Notes under the pieces: model-generated
Databases searched by the model: none
Told to the model about the DNA's origin: nothing
Seen by the model: the letters and a program-made list of their open reading frames with translations, nothing else
Shown here: positions 11,034 through 21,909 of the stretch, in pieces
Layout of the letters: each line of letters starts with the position of its first letter
Position numbering within the stretch: position 1 is the stretch's first letter
NCBI GenBank assembly: GCA_947069175.1
Contig: CAMTDV010000013.1
Coordinates: 12,100,501 to 12,164,500, forward strand
Origin: Scalesia atractyloides
Lineage: Eukaryota; Streptophyta; Magnoliopsida; Asterales; Asteraceae
Length of the DNA: 64,000 nt
Direction: 5' to 3'
Program-made: the position numbers and the translations under genes

Positions 11034-11441
11034 GCGCCGGGTGAGGCTCGAACCCGAGACCTCCCGTACGCCTGCACGCAGCTCTACCAACTGAGCTACG
11101 TGTCTAACCCGAAATAATCTTGTTTTTAATTATATTTATATACTAATTCGGTTTAACCAAAATTCTTTTAATTTCAAAAACATTTTAATTCAACGAACCG
11201 GTGCCAGTATCAGGTTTCGAACTCGTGACGTGCGATTCAGTGTTGCACACAGTCCACCGCTGGACTGTGTGTCTAACCTGGTTAATATCTCGGTTTTTAT
11301 TATACTTAACAACTAACGGGATTAACCCGGTTTAGTTTTAAACAAAAAGGCATTTTATTACATAAGGAGTGCGTGTATCAGGGATCGAACTCGGGACATG
11401 CGTATATATTTTGCACACAGTCCACTGCTGGACTGTGTGTC
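11034..11441 (-). other. tRNA-like modules 1-3 in A LTR (right)
   Basis: Modules lie at about 11034-11105, 11202-11274 and 11366-11441, matching those at 2873-3278. Module 2 here has a perfect 11 bp hairpin (arms CACACAGTCCA and TGGACTGTGTG in plus-strand reading, apart from the shared loop), whereas the left copy has one base changed. Module 3 has one arm base changed. So the two LTRs have begun to lose different pairs. Confidence 0.78.
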
Positions 11442-12285
11442 TAACCCGTTCATATTACTGATTTTAATTAAACTTATAACTTAACTAACTTCGTCTTCTA
11501 CATTCAGATTACAGTCAACTGATTCACTAATCCGTTCCTTGTTTTTACGATTAACAAACATTCTTTAAGGCTAAAATGAAATGGCAGAGACGGTAATTAG
11601 AGGTGAACATACCGATGAACGGTTTATTTCAGATTTCCGGCAATGTGTCGGTCCCTGTTTTTATGCTCTTCAACTGAACAAGACAATTAACCGGTTTTAT
11701 TAGCTAATCGTAAAATTGAAGTGATCAGCAAATGTTAACAGAGGGTTTGAATGCCCTTACCGATTCTCAGATGAATATAGAGATTTCAGAATTTTCCGGC
11801 GAACTGAAATTAGCTGAATACAGTGCCTGAATTCGATTTCAATTGAAAGGTTTAAGTTAGAAATAGCCTAACAATTGTTGAACTACAATGTTATTGAAAG
11901 ATTTATCGTTTGAGGATGAATACGGTTTTCCGGCGAATCTTGCAGAAATTTCCGGCGAGTTATTTTAAGCGCTCTGACGAACTGAAAGTGTGATGAAAGT
12001 GAAATGGGATGTTGGTATGATGTTTCTGAGTCGCAAGAGGGGTCTTGAGTTGAAGTAATTGGGACTTGATTATTTTCGGTTATAAAAACCGATGATGATG
12101 ACAACTAACGTTCATTCAATCTGAATTGATGAGAAAACGTCGGTGCATCGGTTATAACCTGAATGTGCGAGTAAACAAACGATTTGACGATTGATTTGCC
12201 GATTTCTGTTTCTCAGTTGGCACAACCGGTTTTAACCGAGTTTGTGTATAAATCTTATTTGTTTCCTAGAGATAACAGAAAACAA

Positions 12286-12367
12286 CAAGTGGCAGAGTGG
12301 TGCTGTGTGTGTGTGTTAAGTCATTGAAACTGTGAACCGGCTGACCCGGGTTCGAGTCCCGGCAGCA
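12286..12367 (+). other. tRNA-like module 4 (inverted) in A LTR (right)
   Basis: Same as 4123-4204, with GTGGCAGAGTGG at the box A position and an intact CCGGGTTCGAGTCCCGG T-arm. Confidence 0.78.
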
Positions 12368-12553
12368 ACTTTTTATTTTTATTTATTTTGTTTTCACTTT
12401 TTATCAAATATAATTTTTATAGTTTAGTTTGTTTATTAATTATGCTTCATTAAAGATCAAAATAACCATAAATATACAACGTAACATTTATAACTTGATA
12501 TTTGATTACAAAACGGAGCGGGTTTTGGAAACCCATTTTTGACAAATGTTACA

Positions 12554-12558
12554 TAACC
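12554..12558. repeat. Target site duplication TAACC, right copy (element A)
   Basis: It directly follows TGTTACA at 12553 and matches 1723-1727. Element B's gag resumes after it. Confidence 0.95.
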
Positions 12559-13256
12559 AACCTCAAGCCCAACCAAACAACCAAGTGGTGGGCCAAGCTC
12601 CCTACCAACAACCTCTACTATTACCACCCACTCAACCAATGGCCCAACCCTTTTACCAAGCTAACTACCCTATGATGCCACCCGTCAGAGCTTGTTTCAA
12701 TTGCGGTGATCCAACCCATTTCCACAACACTTGTCCGCTCTTAGTGAACATCATTAATGCATAAGCCCAAGCTAACCCCATGAACCAAGCCAACCAAGCC
12801 AATCCGCCAGCAAGAGGAAGAGATTTTAACATCAACGCCAATCAAGCAAGGGCGGATTAGAACGTGGTTAACGGTACGTTTCTCATTAACGGTAGTTATG
12901 CATCTATTCTTTTTTACACTGGCGCGGATAAGAGTTTTGTGTCCCTAGAGTTCGAATCTATTCTTGGTTTACCTTGCATTAGTCTAGTTGAATCATTTAC
13001 AGTGGAAGTAGCAGATGGTGAACCTATTACGTTAGACTCTATTATTCGCAATTGCATTCTTACTCTCAATGATCATGATTTTCCAATCGATCTTATCCCT
13101 ATGAAATTGGGAAGTTTCGACGTCATCATTGGAATGGACTGGCTTAGTCAGCATCACGCTGAAGTTGTTTGTTATGAAAAATTTATTCGAATTCCTCTCG
13201 CCGACGGTCAACTCTATGTATTTTTGGTGAAACGACATCCAAAGGACTCAAGTTGA
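12559..13256 (+). pseudogene. gag zinc knuckle and protease of element B
   Basis: CFNCGDPTHFHNTC (about 12693-12734) is an intact CCHC knuckle. A stop at about 12762 and another near 12857 break the linker to protease. The protease motif reads LFYTGADKS at about 12909-12935; the catalytic Asp of DTG is replaced by Tyr, so this protease would be inactive even if translated. The rest (LIPMKLGSFDVIIGMDWL) matches element A closely. Confidence 0.88.
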
Positions 13257-14376
13257 TGTCGTGCCTTCAATCTCGAAAATACCTTCGTAAGGATTACATA
13301 GCATTCTTAGCGCACATTGTCAAGAAAGAGTGCAAGGAAAAGAAACTTGAAGATATTCCAGTTGTTAGAGATTTTCCTCAAGTTTTTCCCGACGATGTTT
13401 CAGAACTTCCTCCTATGCGAGACGTCGAATTTTGAATCGATCTTGTACCTGGTGCCACTCCAGTTGCAAAATCTCCATATTGGTTAGCCCCATCTGAAAT
13501 GCAAGAGTTAGCTAGCTAGCTGCAAGAGCTGATTGACAAGGGATTCATCCGCCCTAGCTCATCACCTTGGGGTGCGCCGGTTCTTTTCGTCAAGAAGAAG
13601 GATGGAACTTTTTGAATGTGTATCAATTATCGAGAGCTCAATAAGCTGATCATCAAGAACCGCTATCCTTTACCTCACGATGATCTTCTAGATCAACTTC
13701 AGGGTGCAACCTGTTTTTCAAAATCGATATTCGTTCTGGCTATCATCAGCTTAGAGTACGTGAAGAAGACATTATTATCGAGAGCTCAATAAGCTGATCA
13801 TCAAGAACCGCTATCCTTTACCTCACGATGATCTTCTAGATCAACTTCAGGGTGCAACCTGTTTTTCAAAATCGATATTCGTTCTGGCTATCATCAGCTT
13901 AGAGTACGTGAAGAAGACATTCCGAAGACTGCCGTTCGAACTCGTTACGGTCACTATGAATTCATGGTCATGACTTTTGGTTTGACCAATGCTCCCGCCG
14001 TTTTCATGGATTTGATGAATAGGGTGTGCAAACCCTACCTCGATTGTTTCGTTATTGTCTTCATCGATGATATACTTATTTACTCCAAGACCAAATCAGA
14101 TCATGAACAACGTCTTCGACTCATCCTAACACTTTGAAAACCGAAAAGCTCTACGCTAAGTTTTCGAAATGTGAATTCTGGTTAAAAGAAGTTCAATTTC
14201 TTGGTCACATCGTCAACGACAAAGGAATTCATGTCGACCCTGCAAAGATTAAAGCAGTGCAAGAATGGCAAGCTCCACGCACTCTTACCGAAGTTAGATC
14301 ATTCCTCGGTTTAGCTGGTTATATCGACGTTTCATCGCCAATTTCTCTCGTATTGCCTTACCACTCACAGACTTGA
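13253..14376 (+). pseudogene. Reverse transcriptase of element B, broken
   Basis: It follows the same order as A's RT (RDFPQVFPDD, RPSSSPWGAPVLF, YRELNKL, LRSGYHQ, FIDDILIYSK). It is interrupted by in-frame stops near 13434, 13518 and 13614 and by frameshifts. A 148 bp tandem duplication (13626-13921) shifts the frame. The catalytic Asp pair near 14067 is intact in sequence but not reachable by translation. Confidence 0.88.
13626..13921 (+). repeat. 148 bp tandem duplication inside RT of element B
   Basis: Two head-to-tail copies, 13626-13773 and 13774-13921, run from TTATCGAGAGCTC to GAAGAAGACATT and look identical by eye. The length is not a multiple of three, so the duplication itself shifts the frame. 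Identity of the copies suggests it is recent compared with the other damage. Confidence 0.9.
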
Positions 14377-14432
14377 CTCATAAGGGCAAGCCCTTCGTTT
14401 GGGGGCCCAAGTAGGAAGAGGCTTTTCAAACC

Positions 14433-15650
14433 TTGAAACAGAAATTTTGTGATGCACCTATTCTCACTCTCCCTGACGGTTGTGAAGATTTTGTGGTATA
14501 TTGTGACACATCAGGGAAGGGTCTAGGGTGTGTCTTAATGCAAAGAGGAAAGGTAATAGCCTACGCCTCAAGTCAACTCAAAGTCCACGAGAAGAATTAC
14601 ATCACTCATGACCTTGAACTCTGAGCAGTCATGTTCGCTCTAAAGATATGGAGACATTATCTCTATGGTACCAAGTGTGAAATTTACACTGACCACAAGA
14701 GCCTTCATCATATCTTCAATCAGAAAGAGTTAAACATGAGGCAACGACAATGGATCGACCTCTTAAATGATTACAATTGTGAAATCCATTATCATCCTGG
14801 TAAAGCCAATGTTGTGGCTGATGCTCTTAGTCGGAAGGAATATGCTAACTCCATTCACCTTTTGTGCTCTCAAATCGTAACTGACCTTCAAAACCGCATT
14901 CGCGCAGCTCAACATACCTCTGTCACGGAAAATGATGTACGAGATGAATTGTCTTGTGGAGCTGAAACCAAGTTGGAATCCAAGTCCGATGGTATCCTTT
15001 ACTATCTAAATCGTATTTGGGTACCTGATCGTGACAATCTTCGCACATTTCTCATGAATGAGGCTCACAGAACACGATACTCTATACATCCAGGTGCTGA
15101 TAAGATGTATCAAGATCTACGATACTCTTACTGGTGGCCTGGCATGAAGAAAGACATCGCCATTTTTGTCTCCAAGTGCCTCACATGCTCCAAGGTTAAA
15201 GCCGAACATCAAAGACCCTCAGGATTACTCATTCAACCTGTAATGCCCGTTTGGAAGTGGGAAAACATAACCATTGATTTTATTAATGGGTTACCTCGCA
15301 CTTCCAGTGAACATGATATGATTTGGGTCATTGTCGATCGTCTTACCAAATCAGCTCATTTCATCCCGATTCGCGAAGATTATAAAAACGAGAAGTTAGC
15401 TCGTATTTACATCGATGAAATTGTAAGTCGACACAGTGTGCCTTTGAGTATCATCTCGGACAGAGATGGACTTTTTACTTCACGAACATGGCAGGCCTTG
15501 CAATCAGCATTAGGCACTCGCTTAGATCTTAGCACCGCTTCCACCCTCAAACTGATGGTCAATCTAAGCGCACCATACAAACTCTTGAAGACATGTTGCG
15601 AGCATGTGTCATCGACTTCAAGGACAATTGGGATACTCATCTACCATTAG
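14433..15650 (+). pseudogene. RNase H and integrase core of element B
   Basis: Two frames, 14433-14624 (RNase H start with YCDTSGKGLG) and 14631-15650, are split by a stop at 14622-14624. The second has TDHKSL, VVADALSRK, the HHCC finger (HRTRYSIHPG...CLTC) and the first two integrase Asp residues (ITIDF, IISDRDG). After LDLSTA a one-base loss scrambles the segment with the third catalytic residue. The frame at 15593-15781 partly recovers it. Confidence 0.88.
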
Positions 15651-15687
15651 TTGAATTTTCAATAATAGTTACCATTCGAGCATTGGT

Positions 15688-16307
15688 ATGGCTCCTTTCG
15701 AAGCATTATACAGTCGTAAGTGCCGATCATCGGTATGTTGGCACGAAATCGGTGAAGCACAAATCACAGGACCGGAATTAATCCAAGAAACAACCGATAA
15801 GATTCTTCAAATATGCAATAACCTTTTAGCAGCTCAGAGTCGTCAAAAGAGTTACGCTGATGAACGACGAAAGCCACTTGAGTTTGTGTTGTCGATTAAG
15901 TACTTTTGAAAGTATCACCATGGAAGGGAGTTGTTCGGTTTAGAGAAAAAGGCAAGCTAGCACCCCGCTATGTTGGACCATTTAAAATACTCGAAAGAGT
16001 GGATCCTGTACCATATAAGCTTGACCTACCTGAAGAACTCAGCAAGATTCACCCCACGTTCCATGTATCCAAATTGAAAAAGTGCCTTGCCGACGAAAAC
16101 CTCCATATACCCTTGGAAGATATTCAGATTGATGAATCGATGCATTTTATAGAGCAACCTATAGAAATTATGGACTCCGGTGAAAAACGTTTAAGGCGAA
16201 GTCGAATTCCGATAGTCAGGGTTCGTTGGGAGTCAAAACGAGGACTCGAGTTTACTTGGGAACGTGGACTCAATGCGCAAAAAATACCCTCATCTCTTTC
16301 AAGTTAA
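15688..16307 (+). pseudogene. Integrase C-terminal and chromo-type region of element B
   Basis: MAPFEALYSRKCRSSVCW starts the segment. A frameshift at about 15890-15906 separates it from KVSPWKGVVRF...HPTFHVSKLKK. The end reads LRRSRIPIVRVRWESKRG...FTWERG, the chromo-type tail seen in Tekay/Del elements. It is intact here, unlike in element A. Confidence 0.85.
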
Positions 16308-16343
16308 ACCTACTATCACCTAAATTTCGAGACGAAATTTCTT

Positions 16344-16357
16344 AAAGTAGGGGCTAC
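16344..16357 (+). other. Polypurine tract of element B
   Basis: AAAGTAGGGGCTAC sits directly before the LTR start TGTAACA at 16358 and matches the tract in element A. Confidence 0.8.
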
Positions 16358-16568
16358 TGTAACATTTGTCGTAAAACGGGTTCTAAAACCCGCTCCGTTT
16401 TGTAAATGCAAGTATACGTTATGATGTTTGTTACACGTTTATGTTACGCATTTAAAATTTGTTATTAGTATTAAATAATAATAATAATAATAAAGTTTAA
16501 ATAAATAATAAAGTTTAAAATAATAATAACATAAACTAAAATTGAATAATAAAAATAAAACAAGAAAA

Positions 16569-16640
16569 GGTGTGGACCACGGGTATCGAACCCGGGTCTC
16601 CACCCAAACAAAACACACAACACACACCTACAGCACACAC
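16569..16640 (-). other. tRNA-like module 4 (inverted) in B LTR
   Basis: Read on the minus strand it ends in CCGGGTTCGATACCCG, a good box B with a 4-of-5 paired T-arm. The box A end is degraded into a GT-rich run. Position and orientation match module 4 of A and G. Confidence 0.65.
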
Positions 16641-16917
16641 ACACATATCTGAAACAATCCCGGATCATATAAATTTTATGTCAAAACAACTTCCTGAAAT
16701 CAATTTCAAAACACCCGCCTATAACGGTTGCAATCTCCAATTCACCATCAAATCTCTATTTTATTTATGATTTAAACCGGAGAACCGTTTCAAAATTGTT
16801 TGTTAAAAACAATCATTGGGTTAGCAATGATTCAATTCAGTTATAGAATCATTGTGACAATTAAAGATTGACCGAAACCGCTAAAACCGAAATTCAACTC
16901 AATTCAACACATTAGAC

Positions 16918-16926
16918 TATAAATAG
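16918..16926 (+). promoter_or_regulatory. TATA box of B LTR
   Basis: TATAAATAG lies about 560 bp into the LTR. It is followed by a CT/CA-rich start region and a stretch with CGCCGGAA motifs. It is the best Pol II promoter candidate and would place the sense tRNA-like modules inside the transcript. Confidence 0.65.
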
Positions 16927-17246
16927 TGAGTGATCCATGAACTCATATAGAACTCGCTCATACTCACAAAACACTCTGCACCCTCTGTTTTCAAAATTTT
17001 ACATCGCTGTAATTATCTTCAGTCGCCGGAACATCACCGGAGAATTCAAGATCACCCCTGTTCGGTATAAACACCTTGAATCCTTTTCTTTTTTTTATTT
17101 ATCTTTATATTCAGTAGTAGTAAAACAATTAATCCAATAAGTGTTATCGGATTTGAAATCGGGTATGTTAACTGTGTTTTTCATAATGAAGAAGATGAAG
17201 AGTGTTTGTGTTTAAAAGAATAAAAACCGGTAAATACACCGGGTTA

Positions 17247-17318
17247 GACACATAGTCCAGTGGTGGACTGTGTGCATTTGAAACGTATTGGTCCCAGGTT
17301 CGAGTCTCACACACGGTT
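17247..17318 (+). other. tRNA-like module 3 in B LTR
   Basis: After the lead GGGTTAGACAC, the arms CACATAGTCCA and TGGACTGTGTG pair over 11 positions (one G-T) around a GTGG loop. CCAGGTTCGAGTC gives a box B-like motif. Confidence 0.72.
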
Positions 17319-17415
17319 CCGAATTCCTTATATAATCCAAACCTTTTAATAACTAAAATATAAAACAACTCAAATAGTATATAAATTTAATTAAAATCCC
17401 ATATCTTTCGGGTTA

Positions 17416-17490
17416 GTGACACAACCCAATTGGTCGGTGGCTGTGTGCAACACGAAGCTCAGGTCGCGAGTTCGAGTCCGGTCGGTTACA
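17416..17490 (+). other. tRNA-like module 2 in B LTR
   Basis: GTGACACAACCCAATTGGTC is followed by GGCTGTGTGC and GCGAGTTCGAGTCC. The hairpin is only partly paired here. It is the weakest of B's sense modules at the box A position. Confidence 0.65.
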
Positions 17491-17588
17491 TGTTTCTGAA
17501 ATTATCAAACCTTTTTAAAATATAAACAGATTATGGTTTACCTCAGTAAATGTATTTATGTAATTAAAAATGGATATATTCCGGGTTA

Positions 17589-17660
17589 GACACGTAGCTC
17601 AGTTGGTAGAGCTGCGTGCACGTATACGAGAGGTCACGAGTTCGTAACCTGTACGCTACA
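17589..17660 (+). other. tRNA-like module 1 in B LTR
   Basis: GACACGTAGCTCAGTTGGTA has an exact box A and the paired GAGCTGCGTG. Box B has decayed to GAGTTCGTAACC. Confidence 0.75.
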
Positions 17661-18599
17661 AACTGTTCCACCGGCCCGACGTGATTAAAACATATTTTTT
17701 TAATTGAACTTTTGTCTATTTTTTTCATTAAAAACTATAATAAAATATAATCAAATAATACCTTTTAAGAACCTAAAAATAGTAGTAATTACAATAAAAA
17801 CATCTAAAATGCTTAACAAAGGTAGAAATAATAAATTTAACTAAAATATATTTACCGTATTATTACGTGAATATCTAGGTTAGCTTTTCTCGTTGGTTGG
17901 TATTTTAAATCGTGCGCGCTCTTCATCAAAACAAACGCACCCACTTCCCCTTTTACTCATGTTTTTGGGGTGTATCATGTGTCGTTTCACTTATATTACT
18001 TATTCAACTCTCGTGCTATTACCATTATATGAACTAGCATACTATGTGATGTTTTGTTTATTGTGATTTGTGGTTATATTTTCGCATTTCAGTCAAGCTC
18101 ACATTAGGCCCATTTGTTCCCCGTTACATACGGGTAGAGCGTCGCGTTGCCTAATTAGATCGGCTCTGTTTGATTGAGCCTTGATCTCACAGCACATCGC
18201 TTATCGTGCTCACATGTACATTGCTAGATGATTACGTAGCTCATATTTGGTTTATGCACATTTTTTATAAATTAATAAACATATCAATTCTTTCTAATGT
18301 TTAATCAAGATTCACTCGCCAACTTTTGTTGACCCAAATCTCTATTTTTACACATGATACAGGTGATTAGGTTGAAGCAAGGAACCTATAGGACTTGGGC
18401 CTTAGAAGAAAAATAAAGCGTTATGTGAATGTCATGTTTAGAACATTTTGTGTTTGTATGGATTATGTGTTGGTTGGGAATATTTCTTTTTAATTTGAAA
18501 TAATAAATATGAAACTTTTATAATAGTAAATGTTATGAGCTTTGATGAAAACCCAGTCATGCCCCGACTACCATATCCGTTGCGGCTCAGGGTGTGACA

Positions 18600-19376
18600 A
18601 CCACAATAACTCACGGATTTCTATGAAGCTTGCAAAACCATGAGTATACTCGACCCGTTTACTTTTATCACTTTTGGGTGCAGTACATGTAAACTATCAA
18701 AATCACATAAACATGCTTATAGTTAATCACAAACAATCCTTATCCATGCTTACGTGACAAACTTGAATTCATACATGCTTATACTTAATATGCTTGTGTC
18801 ATGTCATTAACTTCGATCAAGCCTCCCTTAACATGTATAGCGTTGTAGGATTAATGCACCGCCTGTATTCGTGAGGTCATGTTAAGTAAACAAAACGGTC
18901 TAGTAATTGCTATGATTAGATTAGTTAGAGGTAAACTTTGGGTTGACACGTATAATTGCATGATAGTTTTGCCATGTTAGTCTCGAGTTTACATATATGC
19001 ATGAGGATTTGTTAAACGTTTATACTATGCTATTAGTCAAACTTTTATACTCACCAATGCCTTGTGTGTTGAACTAAACTTTAACATGTATTGCAGGTTG
19101 ATGATGATGACGACCCCTGGAATCTAGTAGGATGGACATAGAAACTCATCTTAATTTAGATTTATGTAGGATTGGGTTTCTAATTGAAATGTTGTACTTT
19201 CGTTATGCTTGTACTTGAAATTGATGTTGTACTTGTTTCCACGCAATATACTTGAATCTTTAGTAATGAAATGAAATATTGTTCCTTTAAATACTTTTCA
19301 CAATTTAGCGTTATGTTGTCTCGAGCAATCTATTTACATCCGCCCTGATGATTTCGCCATCACTTGGGGTGTGACA
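18600..19376 (+). repeat. 5' LTR remnant of element C
   Basis: Starts with ACCAC, the presumed duplicated target of B, and ends ACTTGGGGTGTGACA before the primer site. Only the part downstream of B's insertion point is present. No tRNA-like module is visible in this piece. Confidence 0.85.
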
Positions 19377-19379
19377 GAT

Positions 19380-19392
19380 TGGTATCAGAGCC
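19380..19392 (+). other. Primer binding site of element C (tRNA-iMet type)
   Basis: TGGTATCAGAGCC starts three bases after the LTR end, the same primer as in A. Confidence 0.93.
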
Positions 19393-19981
19393 ATAAGTAT
19401 AGGGAATTAGGAAAATATTTGCATGATTTGACCTAGTCTATAATCTAAGCACCAAATCAGACCCCTTCGTACGTACTGAGAACCTCTGTGCGAAATAGAG
19501 CACTTGGTGCAAACTGGACCTCTTTGTGCAAGCTGAACAGCTTCGCACGAAGTGAGCCCACTCCGCACAAAGTGAACCGTTTCCTTTGATTAAAACGTCT
19601 AAACTTGCCTACTTTGCTTCTCATCTAACCCTGCTTCTTAAACATTACCTGCCTTTCCTAAGGCTAACACAATACACTTAAAGACATGAAGACACTCGTA
19701 ATTCATCAAAGAGACGGTTTGCACCAAGATAGGCCTAATGGCCCACAATTTTTTTGTGAAATCCCTCATTCCGCGTATTCGATTTTACATGAAGTTACGC
19801 CATCAAGTTAGCAGTGAACAAACTAAATTTACTACTCTTATCAATTTTATATGTGTTCATGCCATGAAAATACGTGTTATGCTTTGTAACCTATGTGGAA
19901 CATAACTTTATGCTTACACCTGAAAATGAACTTTAACCACATTATGATCAAGTCTCATTTTCTCCTACCTCCATCTTTTAG

Positions 19982-20647
19982 ATGTCTTTGAACGATGAGT
20001 ACTCGGACTCCAAGAAGAACTCCAACATCGGTGATCCCATGACCAAAAAGGAGATGATGAAATTTATGGCCAAGCAAATGGCCAATTTGATTCTCGACAT
20101 CATCAGTCGAATTCACCCTGCTACTAGCTCCAACAATGCTGAAACCCAAAACGACACGACTGACATTAAGGTCATAGCACCTAAGCCCACCTTCACCTTT
20201 AAACAGTTCAATTCCTGCAGCCTAATGCCATTCACTGGCAAAGAAGGCACGATCAAGTTACTTCAATGGTTCGATGCCATTAAAGTCACTTTTCGCCAAA
20301 GTGGATGTCCTGATCATCTGCGCACCACCAATGCCACTGGCGACTTTCAATCGAGAGCTCTTGATTGGTGGATGTCGGAGCGCAACATTCGTGGCGAAGA
20401 CGTTGCGTATGCATTGACCTGGACCAAGCTAAAAAATCTCATGGAAGACGAGTTTTGTCCTCCACACGAGCGCCAACAACTCGAGAATGAGTTTTGGAAT
20501 CTCAAACAGGTTGGGAGTGACAACCACGGTCTCACAACTAGGTTTAAAAAGCTTAGTATATTGTGCCCTAGCCAAGTCGATTCAACTGACAAGGCCATAG
20601 CCAAATACATCCGAGCCCTCCCTTCTTCGTTCTCCAACTACGTGTAG
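19982..20647 (+). pseudogene. gag of element C
   Basis: A 221-residue frame from MSLNDEYSDS to the stop at 20645-20647. It contains TFKQFNSCSLMPF...TIKLLQWFD and the gag core LEDEFCPPHERQQLENEFWNLK-type segment (here MEDEFCPP), then RALPSSF. It is homologous to A and B gag but clearly a different subfamily. The stop TAG after SNYV cuts off the zinc-knuckle half, which continues in broken frames to about 21200 with recognisable Cys/His pairs. Confidence 0.85.
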
Positions 20648-21909
20648 TCCACTCAACCTAAAACCTTAGAGGATACTTATCGCCTCGCTGCCATGTTTAA
20701 CCATAACCTGCTTATGGATGGAGCCATCGAGACGAAGGGTTCAACCAAAGTTGCTCACCAAGCCACCACATAACCAACCCTTGAATTCACACCTACTAAA
20801 CCACCTACCAAAAACCACAATAGAAATGGTAGGAAATGGAAGGCTTCAAACCAAAAATTTGTGGTTGTTACTCTGTAAAACCCTCCACCACAACAGCTGA
20901 CATTAACCCAAAACCCTGAATCAACCAAACGAGGTTACACTGGGACTCTTCCCAAGTGTGCGACTTGTACCTATCACCACCTTACTACCAAAACATGCCG
21001 CCTTTGCACTACGTGTAAGAGGTTTGGGCACTTCAACACCCACTACCGTTTTGGCCAAATACCTCAAGTTAACCAAACCCCACCACCTACCTAAAACCAA
21101 GTCCAACAGCCAGCGAACAATGGTGGCGCTTGTTATAAGTGTGGCGGCCCAAACCACCTTAGCAACGTTTGCTCTCAACGCAACCAGGCATAGCAGCAAG
21201 CTCCTCATGGAAGAGCTTTTGTCATCACTACTACACAAGCCCAAAATAGTAACGTCATCAGCGTTTCGTTTCTAGTAAACATTGTTTATGCTTCATGTTT
21301 ATTCGATACTGGCGCAGATAAAGTTTTGTATCCGCTGAATTCGAACAAATGCTTAAGTGTAGACGCTCTAAGTTGCAAAATCGTTTAGTGTCAAAGTCAC
21401 TAATGGTAAATTAGTCATCATTGATTCTAATTTTACTAAGTATACTCTTGATCTTAACGATTACAAGTTTTCGATCGATCTAATACCTATGCAAATGGGT
21501 AGTTTCAATGTCGTCATAAGCATGGACTGGCTTCGTAAGGTCCGTGCTGAAATCGTTTTCTTGGAGAAGTTCATTCGTATTCCCCTTTCTCCTTGTGATT
21601 CATTACATGTAGGTGGTGACAAACCTTCTAAAGGTCTCAAACTCATGTCATGTACAAGCAAACAAGTATTTACGCAAGGAGTACTTTGTCTTTCTTGCCC
21701 ATATAGAGAAAAAAAAGATAAAGGAAAAAACATGGGTGATGTTCCTATCGTCTGTGAATTTCCAGACGTTTTTTCCTAAAGACTTACCTAGTCCTCCTCC
21801 TCCTCCTCGTTCCGTTGAGTTTCGTATCGATCTTATTCCTGGAGCAACTCATGTTGCTAAAGCTCCTTATCATCTCGCACCATCGGAAATGCAAGAGCTA
21901 TCCAGCTAA
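20648..21909 (+). pseudogene. gag C-terminal end and protease of element C
   Basis: Decayed. FDTGADK (protease active site) is readable near 21302-21325, followed by the GSFNVVISMDWL segment (21489-21560) and the linker to RT (SVEFRIDLIPGATHVAK) ending at a stop near 21907. Several frameshifts separate the pieces. Confidence 0.75.

Larger units (their letters stand above)
1728..12553 (-). mobile_element. Ty3/gypsy (Tekay/Del-like) element A, nearly intact, nested in B
   Basis: A 10.8 kb element on the minus strand, bounded by TAACC duplications. It has two LTRs of 2663 and 2667 bp ending TG..CA and a tRNA-iMet-type primer site inside the right LTR. A gag-pol region occupies 9078 down to about 4420, and a polypurine tract lies inside the left LTR. 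The two LTRs differ at only a small number of positions by eye, so insertion is recent compared with its host B. It cannot make full pol: there is a deletion of about 20 bp before the RNase H end, one TGG-to-TAG change in integrase and a one-base loss near the C-terminus. Confidence 0.96.
9887..12553 (-). repeat. 5' LTR of element A
   Basis: This 2667 bp copy is nearly identical to 1728-4390. It is bounded by the primer site on one side and the TAACC duplication on the other. It carries the same four tRNA-like modules. Confidence 0.95.
1..18599 (+). mobile_element. Ty3/gypsy element B, 5' LTR outside window, split by element A
   Basis: Seen: leader and gag (1-1722), then, after the nested element A, zinc knuckle, protease, RT, RNase H, integrase and a chromo-type C-terminal region (12554-16307), a polypurine tract and a 3' LTR (16358-18599). 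Gag and pol are collinear across A and share the TAACC duplication. The leader and gag match those of A, so B and A belong to one family. Known: this domain order, a tRNA-iMet primer in the family, and a C-terminal LRRSRIP...VRWES segment fit Tekay/Del-type chromoviruses. B inserted into the 5' LTR of element C; the five bases after its end are ACCAC, whose partner would lie left of the window. Many stops and frameshifts make it inactive. Confidence 0.9.
16358..18599 (+). repeat. 3' LTR of element B
   Basis: Runs from TGTAACATTTGTCG to CAGGGTGTGACA, 2242 bp. Same family as the A LTR (first bases, GGGTGTATCATGTGTC block, ATTCACTCGCCAAC block near 18310) but clearly diverged. It holds an inverted tRNA-like module near the start and three sense modules at 17247, 17416 and 17589. 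Confidence 0.92.
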
